From: Calocera cornea HHB12733
Lineage: Eukaryota; Basidiomycota; Dacrymycetes; Dacrymycetales; Dacrymycetaceae
Length of the DNA: 54,073 nucleotides
Direction: 5' to 3'
NCBI GenBank assembly: GCA_001632435.1
Contig: KV424098.1
Location: 1-54,073, forward strand
In this document: positions 41,575 through 53,361 of the stretch, in pieces
How positions within the stretch are numbered: the stretch's first letter is position 1
How the letters are laid out: every line of letters begins with the position of its first letter
Translations under genes and position numbers: made by a program
Notes under the pieces: generated by a model
What the model was told of the DNA's origin: nothing
The model's input: only the letters and a program-made list of their open reading frames with translations
Databases searched by the model: none

Positions 41575-43797
41575 TCATCCCCAGCTTGAAGCCAATGCAG
41601 CCCCTCCTTTCTCCCGTTGGCATTGTCCAGGACGGACACGCCCCAGCTGTTCGACCATTTCGAGTGCGTTTTCACAACCTCCAAAGCAATGCAGCCGCAG
41701 GTGCCTGCAGGCTCGGCAATCATTGCATCCACTTCTGCAGCTCTCTGGGCAAGCAATCCAGGGGAACTTGGCCTCTTGTCCTGGGCGTTGCGGGTCGCCG
41801 AACTCCTCGGGAAGTCGACCAGTTGATGAGGTCTCAAGGGGCATCCAAGTGGTTATTGTATTGCAAGGGCCATGGAGAAGGCCGGCTTCTTTAAGATTCT
41901 TCATCTTAATCCTTTTGCAGTCGTCGCAAAAATGGCGCAAGAGGGAATCAACCCGTGTGAACCGTTTTCCACAATATCCGCAAGGAACGCGAATGAACAA
42001 GCCGCCAAAAATGAATACGTCCTTGTTGATGATTTTGCGGCCCTCATATAGGGCTCTCAGCTTGCGTACCTCGATCTGCGTATGCAACAGTAGATGGCAT
42101 GGGACACTTGCGCAATCCTTGATCGTGAAGAAGGCTGAGCATTGCTCAGCTGGGTTGGATGGGTTTGGGTACGGACAAATGAAGCCGCGATGAGGAACAC
42201 TCGGATCAAGCGTGATCTTCTTTATCCATTTGCGGGGCGGCTCGTCATTGCTGTTTTCATTATCGTCTTCAAGTTCATCAATATCATCTTCTATCTTTGT
42301 AGTACGGCGAGGCTTCCGGATACCATCCCCGCCTTGTTCATCTCCTTCCATTTCGTTCATTTCGTTCCCTTCAGCAATGCGACAGCATTTGTGTGTGTTA
42401 GATATTGGAAGGGCCACGGGCGCCATAGATGTGGTTTGGTTGCAAAGGTGGTGGGAACGGAGATGGCGAATGCAAAGGGCAGCAGTTTGTCTGTTCTCAG
42501 ACGGGGTGATGCTGGGAGATGTGGTGGTCGAGTTGGTGGCCTGTGGTGGCAACTGTGGGAATTTTTCTTCCTCAGAGGATACGCTCCCGGATGTGGTATC
42601 CAATGATAGGTCAGGAAGGTTTGTGGCATCTGACTCATTGTCCGTCAAAGGGGTCAAGGGGGAGGATGCAGTGGGCGAGAGTACTTGGTTTGTGGCTGAA
42701 GACAAGAGCATCCCTGTCCCTGTGGGATGGTGAGGAGAGAATGAAACGCTGGTGTCGTGGTGGCTTCTGGCGTCAAGCCAAAGTTCTTTGGAAGAAGGTG
42801 GTCAAAGGTAGGCTTCTGCCAATAAGCTCTCCGTGGGGAATTCCTGCGACTCCAGCGCACCATCAGACTTGAGAATATTGAAAGGGTGGCTGCCAGCCAG
42901 ATAATGTGCAGATTGTTTGTGCTGAACATGCAGTTCTGTCTTAGAGGTCGGATAACGACACTCCGGGATCTGCAACAGTTGGAGGTCGGGGTTGGGATCG
43001 GCGGATCCAAGCCGGGAGAGGGAGGTAGGAGCGTCTGAATCCTCCACCTTGATATCATCTTCGCCCAAGAAATTCCCAGTTTTCGGAGCGGTCTGCTAGA
43101 ACATAGCTGTTGGAAGGAATGTATTGTCAAGTGTGGAGAGGTTGAATGGAAGTGGTAAGGGAAAGACCTCTTTGTAGCTCAGCCTCGGAGCAGCATTGCC
43201 CCTTGGAAGAGGTGGGGTTTTGATGCCAGTAAAGTTGATGTTGTATACGCTCGTGTGGTTGTGAATAGAGGGAACACCAGTGATGGTAGCAGAGACGGAA
43301 TCGTCTATGTTGTCCGACCGCCAGGCGCAGGAGGTGTTGCCTTGGCAGGGGTAGTACGTTTTGTTGTTCTTTACAGCCAAATCAGCAGAGCCTTCATCAT
43401 GGGGCGCCACAGGTAGATACAATGCAACCATGCGTAGTGCATGTTCTTGAGAAGACATATAAGCAGGTCCCATGGTTGCCACCGTTCCGTCGCTGGCCTC
43501 GTACTGTGATGGTGCCTCAGTGTGCTTGGGCTTGGTGCTTCGTTCAGCCAATATCTGGGTTGAGTGATTGAGGATGGTACTGGTGATATGCTCGCAACTG
43601 GTGGACTCGGGGAAACCAATTTGCGATGCGAATGCGAAAAGCTCATCAAAGCTCGGAATTGAGAATGCGCCACTCGAGGGCGTCGAATGTCTCGACCACA
43701 GCGGGGCATTGAGGAAGATAAGGGGATCGATGAAGCCATCATCGTGATGGTAGGTAGGGACTGCGGCCATGAATGAGCCAAAAATATCTGGATCCAT
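41575..43797 (-). pseudogene. Zinc-finger transcription-factor-like protein, fuller copy
   Basis: Starts MDPDIFGSFMAAVPTYHHDDG at 43,797, just after an intron acceptor. The N-terminal half shares NNKTYYPCQGNTSCAW, TGIKTPPLP and EVFPLPLPF with the 35-kb copy. A TAG at 43,096 interrupts it; the same frame goes on (NFLGEDDIKVEDSDAP). After one more intron the C-terminal half reads acidic (IEDDIDELEDDNENSND). It then shows Cys/His modules: FICPYPNPS..CSAFF..CHLLLH and VPCGYCGKRF..LLRHFCDDC, resembling C2H2/C2HC fingers. A Cys-rich tail ends at 41,575. Likely a DNA-binding regulator of mushroom type; target unknown. Inactive unless the TAG is spliced out. Confidence 0.6.
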
Positions 43798-45050
43798 TTG
43801 ACTAAACAAACTGTCAGATGGCGAGCAATTCGGACTGCCACAAGTCACTTACCTCTTTGCTGCCAAGCACCAAGAAAAACTGCTGTTGGCAATGGAGGAA
43901 GAGGATAAGAGGGTACAAAAGAGATGTCAAGCAGGCAAGATGTGGGAACCACCATTGATGAAGTTAGGGTGACGGTTTCTGCTGGGGGGGCTCGAAGCCC
44001 TGCCTTTTAAGCTGGACAAGTAGCGGAATCGTGACATATTGTTGCAGTCACAGCTGTATCTGGAAGTGGGTCTGGAGGGGCCGGGAATTCGGAAAGATGG
44101 CACATCAGATGTGAAGTTCAGCTTTGACAGCTGTGCCAGGCGCATTGCTATGCTTCTTCTCAAATCCAAAGCCTCGTGGGAGAACTACGTGGAGCACTTC
44201 CCAAATGCGGTCAGTAGCTAGCGAGACTAGGGCTGGTCTCTCACCAATCGCAGACCGCTGCTGATCTTGTTGAGAATCGGGCCGAATGTGTATGGGTTCA
44301 GGGTTCCCTGAAGTGCCTTCGGGCTGGTTGTCCAAGCATGTGCAGTCAGGGCGCGTGCCCCAGAGCAGGGCCGGTTCTCCCAGGGTTGCTTCCATTGCGT
44401 GGTTTTTTATGTTCTGATTGGGCGGAACAGTCCCCTAGTAAGACTGAAATGAATGGATGTTCCTTTTCTGGACGTGTCCCGAGGAGTTCCCTCGAGAATT
44501 GTCTTCAGAACCAAGTCGTTGGCTCAGCGAAGGGGCTATCTCCCCCGAGTGATCCACCATTGAGGCCCTCCTTCCGAACCAAGGGCTTGCACCGCCCGTC
44601 AAAGATAAGCGCCATATGCCATCTGGGAGCTTTGAAGCGCCTCGCGGTTGGAAATGTGTGCTTCTTCGTCCACACGGCAGTGTTCATGAAGCGCAATAGT
44701 GTCCTTTGCCTCACCTTGAGAAATTTATTCAGCTCATCGTGGCTCTGTCCATAAGTTGTCTGAGTCCCCGTGCCTGGGGTTCGCCGCCCACAATCTGTAT
44801 TAGAGTTGCTCGGTGATTCCTCTTCCCCAATACGGCATGTGTACCTTGTGAGCACATCGTTGAGCACGGCATCTCGGGCATCCATCAGAAGGTGCTGATT
44901 CGCGTAACCTTGACTCAGTCATGCCGGGTCTTTTCAGTGCTCAGAAGCGGTCGATGCCCGTTCGAGCTGTGTACCTGGTTGATAAAACTTGCGTCATCAC
45001 ATCAGTTCGCAAATCCGTAAATGGATTTACCCAAATATAGGTAAAATGCA
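43798..45050. other. No recognised gene; one minus-strand ORF at 44505-44885
   Basis: The ORF (126 residues from ATG, HDELNKFLKVRQRTLLRF, HMALIFDGRCKPLVRKEG) has fair composition but no motif. The remainder shows nothing. Confidence 0.3.
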
Positions 45051-45199
45051 CATTGCGGCGTCAGGTGCATGAAGGAACAAGAATTGAATGCTGGAAGCAA
45101 ACAGATCCTTCGCGCATCTCTCTATCTGAGGACCCTGTCCTTTCTCCCCACTTCGTCCGACCCACGACCACTTTCAGCACGCCCTGTCGATATTCAATC

Positions 45200-45655
45200 G
45201 TTATGAGTTGTGTCGCAGATGTATCGAACACGTTGGGCGAGTATATGCTGAAAGGATGGGTGAGTATGATCCCACTTTGAATGCAGATTACATACTGACC
45301 GAGTTGTCCAGACGCTGACCGACCAAGTCTGCCCGACTTGCAGATGTGTGGTCCCTCTCCTGCGATCAAGGGATCATTCCGTAACCTTTTGTGCCAATTG
45401 TGACGGCTCTCCAGAGGCTGCTGTGGCAAAGGAGAGCGGAAGCACAGGTGTGCTTGGGGTTATGTCTGTGATGGCCTGTTTCTGATCTGTATACTCAGCC
45501 CTACACACTGAGGCGTTGTTGGCGCCACCACCGCCCCTATCGTCCACAGGACCGCAACCTTTGTCCCCCGCCTCTACACCCCATACCCATCTTTCACCAA
45601 ACTCGACCCCTCCCACTACGCCACCATCCCGTTCACCTTCCCTCCCCGGGGTTGT
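45200..45655 (+). pseudogene. Zinc-ribbon protein of SSSCA1/p27 type, truncated
   Basis: Exons read DVSNTLGEYMLKGW (45,214-45,258), then TLTDQVCPTCRCVVPLLRSRDHSVTFCANCDG after a 52-bp intron. A Ser/Pro/Thr-rich exon (LHTEALLAPPPPLSSTGPQPL) follows. The LxGW..CP.C..PL.RS..G...C..C pattern matches the Sjogren/scleroderma autoantigen 1 zinc-ribbon family. The frame runs into antisense retroelement DNA near 45,655, so the end is lost. The start codon is uncertain. Confidence 0.6.
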
Positions 45656-48089
45656 CCAGTACATATGCCTGGATGTAGAAAACCATGTCGTCAATCGTTA
45701 CCGGGAGATTGTGGATTACTCCGAGAAGTTCGTCCACAGACCCGTTGGCTGACTCCATCCGGGCTTTCACGTGGGGATCCATCGCCGCTCCAATCTCTTC
45801 ACAGGTCGCCCAGCTGATTGCGACTATTCCGGAACCACTGTCCAGTACACAGTGGAATGGGTGGAGCTTTTCCCCTATCTTAGCTTCGATCTGACGGAGC
45901 GGAACAACTCCTCTTCCAACCAAAAGTTCTTCTCAGTCCGGGGCCAATCCAGCGATGTGAAGAACCTGGTTCTTCTCCGAATCCATTACGATGGTAACCT
46001 TTGCCATTGTTTGTTCCGTGGCCGGAATTGACTTCTTCGTAAGGAACTCCTTTATGCCATTTCGGAGCAGCGGTGAAATTGTGTAAAGGGTTCGGAGAGG
46101 GACCTCTATGGTCTGGTCCAACATATCATGGAGGAGTTGGTTCACCAGGTTTGCGTCATCCGCTGGGGCTACCCGGTTGAACTTAGGTGGCTTCAGGGGT
46201 TCCGGTGCTGTGGCGAGGTCAATGAGGTCCGGAAGCTCGTCCTCCGTCACCTGCAAGGGTGCTGCGTTATGGGGTTCATGGGCTCCGACCTTTGGAATCA
46301 GAGGGGCAGGAATGCGGGGTTCCGGGGATACATTCCGGAGAGGAGAAGCGGGTGTAGGGGTCGGCTGAGGTGGTTTCTTCCCGGCCTTGAACTTGGCCCT
46401 GTTGGCTTGAGCCGCAGCTCTCTTCAAGTTTCTTTCTGCTGCTGCCTGCTGCTCGTTCCTCCTGTCATTCTGGAGCTCGCGTGCCCGATCCGCTTCTGCT
46501 ATCAAGATGTCTACTTCCTCATTGGAGTATTTGTAGCCCGCCGGAGTTGGGTTGTTAATGAGCAAGTTAAGGAGCTCATTACAAACGTCTAACTCCATTC
46601 CGCGTTCCGGGATGGCGTCTTCCTCCTCAACTATGATGCTGTGATATGCTACAACAGCCGTGATACTGGCTTCCGGGTGCCTCTGGTTCGAGTCGGTAAC
46701 CGGGGTGGTTGCTTGGGGCTTGAATACAGAAGACTTGTTCTGGGCATGCCACAGGTCTACCTGTTCTTTGATATCGCGGCCCGGAAGCTCCTTAGCGATG
46801 TAATCTCCGTTGGGGAACAAGTGTCCGCCCCCTTCCCGATGCTTCATGAGTCCTTGCTCAACATAATGCCATGCTCCGGGGCAGTTCCGGATAAGCTCTT
46901 GACAACCCGTAGTTGCTCCGTCGAAGCGACACAACGTTCCAGTAGGTCCGGACTGTTGTCCCTGCTGCTGCCCACCAGTTCGGCGAGGGGGCCCCTGAGC
47001 GTTCTGGTAACCGGAATACGCAACTGGTGGTTGGTATTGCTGGTTTACTCCCGGAGGGGGAATGTACTGTGCCGGGGGTGGTCCGTACTGCGCCAGAGGC
47101 AGAATAAACCGTGGCGGCTGTTGGAACTGCTGTGGGGGGTACATCTGATGTTGCTGTTGTGCCTGGAAGAGGGATAGCACCGTTGAAAACATTCCCTATA
47201 GTTTCTCGTTTTCCGAAGCTAGCCTTTTGATCTTCTTCTCCAATTCCGGGTCCGTCTTCGGAAGAACCGTCAGAGTAACGGTTATAAGCTTTGTGGAGGG
47301 TAGGGAAGCCAACTGAGCCTCTGCGGTCATTGCTGACGTTGCCCCAAGAGCCCATTCCACCGCTTTCCAGTATTCGTCCATGGGTAAGATATCATCCATG
47401 GGTAAGTCCATGGATTTGACTTGGAGATAGTCTTCCATCTTGTCCCAGAGGTTGTTGGTACCTTTTGGATGCCAGAAAACGTTCCGGAACATCCTGTTCT
47501 GGTCAATGACAGAGATCCGGTTCTGGTCGATGAGGAAATTCGAGATCGTGTAGAATTCCCGGTAGAACTGTCCGTAGTCCGCTCTAGTCTCGATCTGTCC
47601 TGTCCAGAGGTGGACTAGATCCTCCAAGTCACATCTTCCGTACTTCCAGTTGTCCGCATCAGAACCGGGGTAATATGTCTTGATGGCCTTCTTGAAACTT
47701 TCGTAGTTGTTTGCCTCTGCCGGAGCCAGTTTGTCGCGGACTTGACACTAGAGGTTGTAACTGCTGTCATCGACATAAAAGATGGCCCAGTTGATCTGGT
47801 CCTTGCCGTCTTTGATCACGGGGTCCGTCCCCTTGAACAGTCTTTCTAATGTGTTGAAGTATTGGTTTACGGAATGTGGGGTCGGAGCAAAATGGGGTGC
47901 AGACGCCATCTCCCGAGAGGTGGGCATAGATCTCCTGGTAGCCATAATGGTGCTAGTCAAGAGTCCGGGATCGGGTAAGGTGTCTTCCGGGGTTGCAAGA
48001 TGAAGCAAGTCCAAGTCTGGAGAAGGAGTTGGGATCCTTTCGAGATCCGAATCAGATTGAGAGGATGTTAGAAGAGGATCGGAGGTCAT
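45640..48089 (-). pseudogene. LTR-retroelement gag and protease, decayed
   Basis: From ATG at 48,089 one frame codes a gag-like protein (VNQYFNTLERLFKGT, LWTGQIETRADYGQFYREF, Pro/Gln-rich middle, charged RARELQNDRRNEQQAAAERN), then PFHCVLDSGSGIVAIS, the active site of a retropepsin. It is interrupted by in-frame TAG at 47,748, TAG at 47,196 and TGA at 45,933. The protein-like reading resumes in the same frame each time, so single substitutions (CAG to TAG, CGA to TGA) explain them. Reverse transcriptase and integrase are absent: the sequence is cut at about 45,640 by the zinc-ribbon gene. TCCGGA is unusually frequent. Confidence 0.82.
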
Positions 48090-48975
48090 GTTCGCTGTTG
48101 AGGACGTTTCCGGAGGTGTTGACTCCGTATTGACTCGCGGAAAACGGCCAGTCGGTATAGGTAAAGGTGGTGGAGAGGGGTACGCGTGACGGCGCGTAGT
48201 TGGAGCTATCCTTTCGACGTGCAGGGAGAACGCGCGTTCCGCCCTGCTGGTGGAAGACTGGGAAATACGCCTTGGACCAATGACTTCTTATCGGAATCCC
48301 TTGCATTGGGCTCCAAAATATGCCTGCACCACTCAGTTTAGGACTGTACGGTGTTCGTCTGAATGGGCAATCCGAGGGCGTCATATTCCGTGAAGTCGTC
48401 ACAGGTCCGGAAGGGTATTCCGGAGTCGGAATAGCAAACGGGATAGGTGTAATTAGTGGGGAACGTCCGGAATAGACTGCAAAGTGTAGCGAGCGATAGG
48501 AGATCTGGGGAAGTAGAGGAGTACGGTAAAGAGAAGATGTCGGAAGCCGGCCCCTTTTCGGAGAAGGAGAATCCGCCTTTTATCTACCTAACCCGATGTT
48601 TACCTTTTGGAATCCCATCTCACAGGGTACATCACCGGGGGCTGATTTCACCTAACCTAAGGGACTATCTCAACTGACAGGACGCCTTTCCAATTGTCCC
48701 TTTTGTAAATTGAGGACCATCCAATGAGAGAGAGTCTTTGCCCGTGAATCCGTCGGATGTGTTCCGTTGTATACGCCATTCCGAGAGGGTTCCGTGACCA
48801 GAACGACCGTACAGAATAAACCCCGCCGGCCCAGATTTGGTCCACGGACCAGAGGGCCAACCAGGGCAAGTCCGAAAGGTGTCCGGACTTCCGGTGCTGT
48901 ATCTCCGGAAGGCTGGAACACGAAAAATTGGGCCACAGTGACAAAGGGAACTGTACAACGCACATGGTAGGGGGG
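48090..48975 (-). mobile_element. Probable 5' LTR and leader of the gag element
   Basis: Upstream of gag on the minus strand lies GTAGATAAAAGGCGG (TATA-like, near 48,580) and a CT-rich leader, fitting an LTR promoter. Exact ends could not be set because no second LTR is in the window. CCGG sites stay dense here. Confidence 0.45.
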
Positions 48976-49440
48976 GGACCTCTTCAGACTCGACCGTACC
49001 CCTATTCCGACATCCTTCTCAGATTATCTCACTACTTGACTGCACTCTATTCCTTACCAACACACCCTAATACTACCTATTCTGAAGCCTATTCCAAAGC
49101 TGGAATAGCCTTGTCTGACCTTTAACTACTTCTTGGAATACAAAACCCTCAGAGACTCCATACAGTCCTAAACTTTGTGGTGCAGACACCATGCTCAGGC
49201 TAAGAGTGATAGGAATTGCCTTGCAATGGCATTGTTTACAATGCCAACCAGCAACAATTCACATGGGGACGTATGCCCAGCTTTCATAGTACTGTTTCAC
49301 ACCCTCAAATAGCAAGGCATGGAGGCCTGGTGCTGCCATAGTACAGTCAGTCCAGGCTGGGTGTTTGAAGGTTGAGGACAGAGACAAGAATGTCACCAGA
49401 GTGCAGTTCCTCCATTTGGGACAATTTTTGCCTCATTTCA
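48976..49440. other. AT-rich spacer, no gene
   Basis: No ORF, repeat or element end could be supported. It may contain the outer end of the second KDZ element, but no inverted repeat matching its right side was found. Confidence 0.35.
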
Positions 49441-49479
49441 ACAAGCCCATACAGTTATTGCCTCCAGCAGGGTTAAGCT

Positions 49480-52370
49480 CCTGGTTCCATCCGGTTGGAG
49501 CCAGTTGTAGCCGGTTCCTGAACTGGCTCAGAAACCGGTCCAGCCATTGCAGGGAGCCCCGGTTAAAGCTGGGGTTTAGAAACCGGACTATAAACTGGAT
49601 GGAACCAGGCAGAATCAATGAACAGTTTGTATAGACTTTGCTACTGCTGTACCTATCTCTGTAGCTACTGGAAGAGTCATTTAGTGGGTATAAGATGAGG
49701 ATGCTTGCCTTCCTTTTCAAGTGATGCAACCAAAAAATGATTCCGTTCTTTGATCATTTCATCCAGGAAGAAATTGAACCGAGGGCCTAGCATGTCATGA
49801 ACAATACTGTGGTAGCCATTGAACCAGACATTAGTCTGCTCTGCTGCAGAAGAGTTGAATAAGCAAGTCTTTGTCTTGACATTGTAGATGTCTGGGAACA
49901 ACAATGGGTTGCAGTGCTGGCCACAGTACTCATCCTTCTCACTGTGTTTTGTTTTGTAGTGGAAGATGTCAACAGGTAGACCCATATTGGTGAAGTGGGT
50001 ATCATTGTTTGCATGAAGATGACAATGCAGATGGCAGTTGTTGTCATAGAAGAGAATGTCGGGCACTGAATTATGTGTTGGAAAGACAGCCCTGAGCATG
50101 TCTTATCATATAGAATCAGCCAACCAATGTCACAACATTCAGGTCCAATAGAACATACCGCAACAGAGGAGATTGCCTCAGCACCATAGAAAGTAGCACA
50201 AGCAATGATGACCCCACATGGGTGGACAATTAGTTGTTCATTGTGAGTCCAAGAGCAACCAAATCTTGCCTTGGCCTTGCAGTTAACTTTAGGACTCTTG
50301 TTGTCACAGTGTGCATCTTCATTGTCAATGAGTTCAGCAAGACTTTGAAATCCTTCTCCAGTTTCAGTCCGGTTTAGGCCGGCTGTAGAACCGGGGTGGG
50401 TTGCAGAACTGGGTAATCCAGTTTCAGAACCGGCAAAACCAGTTCTAATGGGATTGATCAAAACGTGCTTGCGCAGTCGTCGAGCCAGAGTAAACATAGA
50501 TTGTCCCTTTTCCTGGTATGTCTTCTTGGCATCCATGTGCTCTGGAATGTGACATGTGAGAGTGTGAGGGCGGATAGGATTGTTGCACTCCTGCATGGAG
50601 CAGATTCCAGCAAGGTTCTGATGTTGGTGACAAAAGCAAGCTTTAATGGAAGGCAGAGGCTTGTGACAGTTGTGAACCCTGCAGCAATGGCACCCTACAG
50701 CAACACCATCTGTAATGGCTGCATGTGTTGTTGCTGTAAGTGAGATCAGAGACTGTAGAGTGTAGCAGGAGGGGAGAAATACTAACTGAATTGGCCATTA
50801 TTCTCTGAAACTCTGATACACCCATTGCAGGCATGAGCATAGTATTCCTGTCCAGTGCCTTCCATAAATCGGTTGCATTCCTCTAGTGCATGGGTAAGAC
50901 GATCTTTTTGAATGCGACCATTGCCAGGGATGTGTTGCAACAGCAGAAGTGTGGTATGTTGCTCATTGTGATGTTGCAGCAAGGCATCAAGGTAGAAAGT
51001 ATCCCAAATATACTCAATGTGCAGAGCAACAGGTTGCTGAGATGTGGGGGGAAGATCCTGGTTTTTAGACAGGGTAGAGTGCTAGATTTGCATGAATGCA
51101 AGGGCACTGGCACTGTTGCAGGGTGTCAATTGTGGCATTGCGCAGAGAATCAGTAAGAGGGGCCGGTTTAAAGTGGTTTAATCCAGTTGTGATCCGGTTT
51201 AGATGAAGCCATGAATATGTGCAAGTCAAAACCAGACCAAACCGGGTAGTAAACCAGTCAGAACGGAAAGCTGGGCAAGTGTAAAGGAAACCGGGGGCAA
51301 CCGGGGCAAGAACCGGTTCAAACCGGGGTTGGGCCAAGCTCAAACCGGACTGAAGCAGATGGGAATAGGAAGAACAGTATACATACTGAGAGTGAAGTGC
51401 TTGCGCCTTGAACAGAGTGGCCACAGCTGAATCCATGAGAACATGTGCCTCAGCTTGGAGTACCTTGGGATGCCCAGCATAGTAGTGCCATCTCTCCACA
51501 CCATCGGGATCTTGCTGACGGCAATAGTCAAGGTAATATGTTGAGCCACAGTCTATGAGCACAATATTAGGGGCAACACAACATGGCATGACAATGATTG
51601 CAACAAAACTTACTCTTGCATTGCAGCAATGAAACAAAGACCAGAACCACCCCCTTGTCAAGAGTGAAAAGTGATGCTTGATGTCATCTTGCATTGACAA
51701 GTGTTGGTCCCCATGGGCAGGTGGGGCAAACACAATATTGATGAGGTGGGTAGAACTCTTCAAAGCCTACACCTTGTCAGAAGAAGGCAAGGAAATGATA
51801 TAATACATACCTAGTCCTTGGGATGCACTGTGCTCAAGGATGGGTGCAAGGTCTTCAACAAAGGGAGAAGTTCTCTCATTCCCAAGACTACCCGGTATCC
51901 AAAGAGATGGACTGAAGATATGCCATAGCACGTGAACAATGCCTTCATTCACTGCCAGTGACTGAGCAAGAAGTGTGAGTACGGCCGGAGGTAGGGCCAA
52001 TGGCGGTGTATCAAGGTTGCATCGGTTGAGAAGCATTTTCCATGCAATGTAAGGCTGGAAATGGTGTGCCAAGGCAATAAAGTGCTATAAAGAATGGACT
52101 GGGAGCATGCCCAGTGCAGTAGCATAGGGGTAGAGCTGATTGAGGAGGTCTGCAAACAACATCTCGACAAAGGCCAGTTTAGGCCGGTTCCAAATCTGGT
52201 TCAGTATTAGTGTTTGTGTTGAGAGCCGGTTTTGACTGAGTGGTTGTAGACCTGTTTTGAGGAACCGGATAGACCAGTTGTAAAGTCCAGTTTGTACCGG
52301 TTGTGGAGTCCAGTTTTGGCTGGTTCGGATGGTGCAGTATTGACTGGTGCTGCAACCGGGATTGTGCAGT
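49480..52370. repeat. AACCGG/CCGGTT motif set of the second KDZ element
   Basis: Dense in three places: the 3' flank (49,485-49,610), the CxC6-catalytic linker (50,370-50,460) and the large intron (51,160-51,360), plus the 5' flank (52,170-52,370). About 35 copies counted by eye. The exons between are nearly free of it. Confidence 0.8.
49677..52162 (-). pseudogene. Second KDZ transposase, broken
   Basis: Homologous exon by exon to the intact copy at 10.5 kb: FADLLNQLYPYATALG, EEFYPPHQYCVCPTC, YYLDYCRQQDPDG, WDTFYLDALLQHHNEQ, CCRVHNC, LTCHIPEH, WTHNEQLIVHPCGV. It ends with FYDNNCHLHCHL, HSEKDEYCGQHC and FNSSAAEQTNVW. Defects are a TAG at 52,085 near the start and a TGA in exon 2 (AR-stop-HQA against ARRHEA, probably CGA to TGA). 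Introns sit at the same places. The intron matching intron 3 of the first copy is longer and filled with AACCGG/CCGGTT units instead of the CGG motif. The catalytic residues are kept, so inactivation looks recent. Confidence 0.85.
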
Positions 52371-52503
52371 CTGGGTGGGGCCTGGTCACTGCTATTGGTG
52401 ATAACAGTGAAGCACAAAGTGATCATATTACTAACTATGGGCTGGATGTTCCCTAAAGCTGTTGTTGTAGGTTATAAATGCTTCCGGCAGTGTGGCTGTG
52501 TAA

Positions 52504-52521
52504 ATGCGGCCATGGCCGCAT
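52504..52521. repeat. Perfect 18-bp palindrome
   Basis: ATGCGGCCATGGCCGCAT equals its own reverse complement. It sits in the presumed right end of the second KDZ element, near GCTTCCG and TTTTCGCG blocks that resemble the right end of the first element. Confidence 0.85.
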
Positions 52522-52559
52522 CCTGGCTGCTTCCGCCCCATTTTCGCGTCAACTGGCGA

Positions 52560-53300
52560 ATCGGAAGCCAAACACAGTCAGTCGTCGCTGTGAAGAAGGC
52601 CGTCGGGATGTCTCCGCTTTAAGCGCCGAACGCGATCAAGCGCGTCGACCCTCTCACCTCGCAGTTCGACAAGTGCCTGTTCCTTCTTCTCCCATATACC
52701 GCCATGCTGGGTTGTACAAGGATACAGGGCGCCATTCCCGTCCGGAACGCTCAACCACGATGCTCGACTAGAGTGAACGTTGGCGACGACTGCACGCACT
52801 TGCGTACCAGTAAGTGAGCGAGCGCTACATGTAAGATGAGCATCTGGTCAGCATGGTTGGCCGTGAGCAGCGCCTGCTTTGTCTGCTTTACTGCTGCACC
52901 TGTCCGGCTCGAGAGTTGTTCCGGTGCTGCAGTACTCTCGGCTGTCCTTCGGTACCCCGGACTGTGTGATTGGCGGCTCAGAGCTTCGCTTTCTGCGAAT
53001 GCACAACGAGTGAAGGGCGGCAAACACATCTACATCGCAGGACTGGCTACTGTCTTGCCTGCAGACCTTGTTCGTCGTGGGACGACCTGGTTCTCCAGCA
53101 ACTTCTGCACTTTATCAACTGACACACGAACGCGCATCTGTCTCCATTCAATCGGTGTGCTTGACGGACCTGCCTTGCTCGTACCTGTCGACTTTGCGCG
53201 TTGTCCAACAACCTGTTTCTCCACCAATGTCTGCACCTCATCACCTGGCAGGTGAACGCTTACCTGCTCCATCTAGTCGACATATTTGACGCATCTACCT
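52560..53300 (-). other. Hypothetical region with two direct repeats
   Basis: Minus-strand frames are open but unrecognised. Two related blocks at about 53,050-53,130 and 53,180-53,260 code QTLVEKQVVGQRAKSTG and QKLLENQVVPRRTRSAG, an internal duplication of about 135 bp spacing. It may be part of a coiled-coil protein gene or an upstream region of the SET gene. Confidence 0.35.
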
Positions 53301-53361
53301 TCCATCTGCCTTGCTCATAGCACCCTCGGACTCCCGGTCTCCCCTCTCAGGAACAGTGTGG

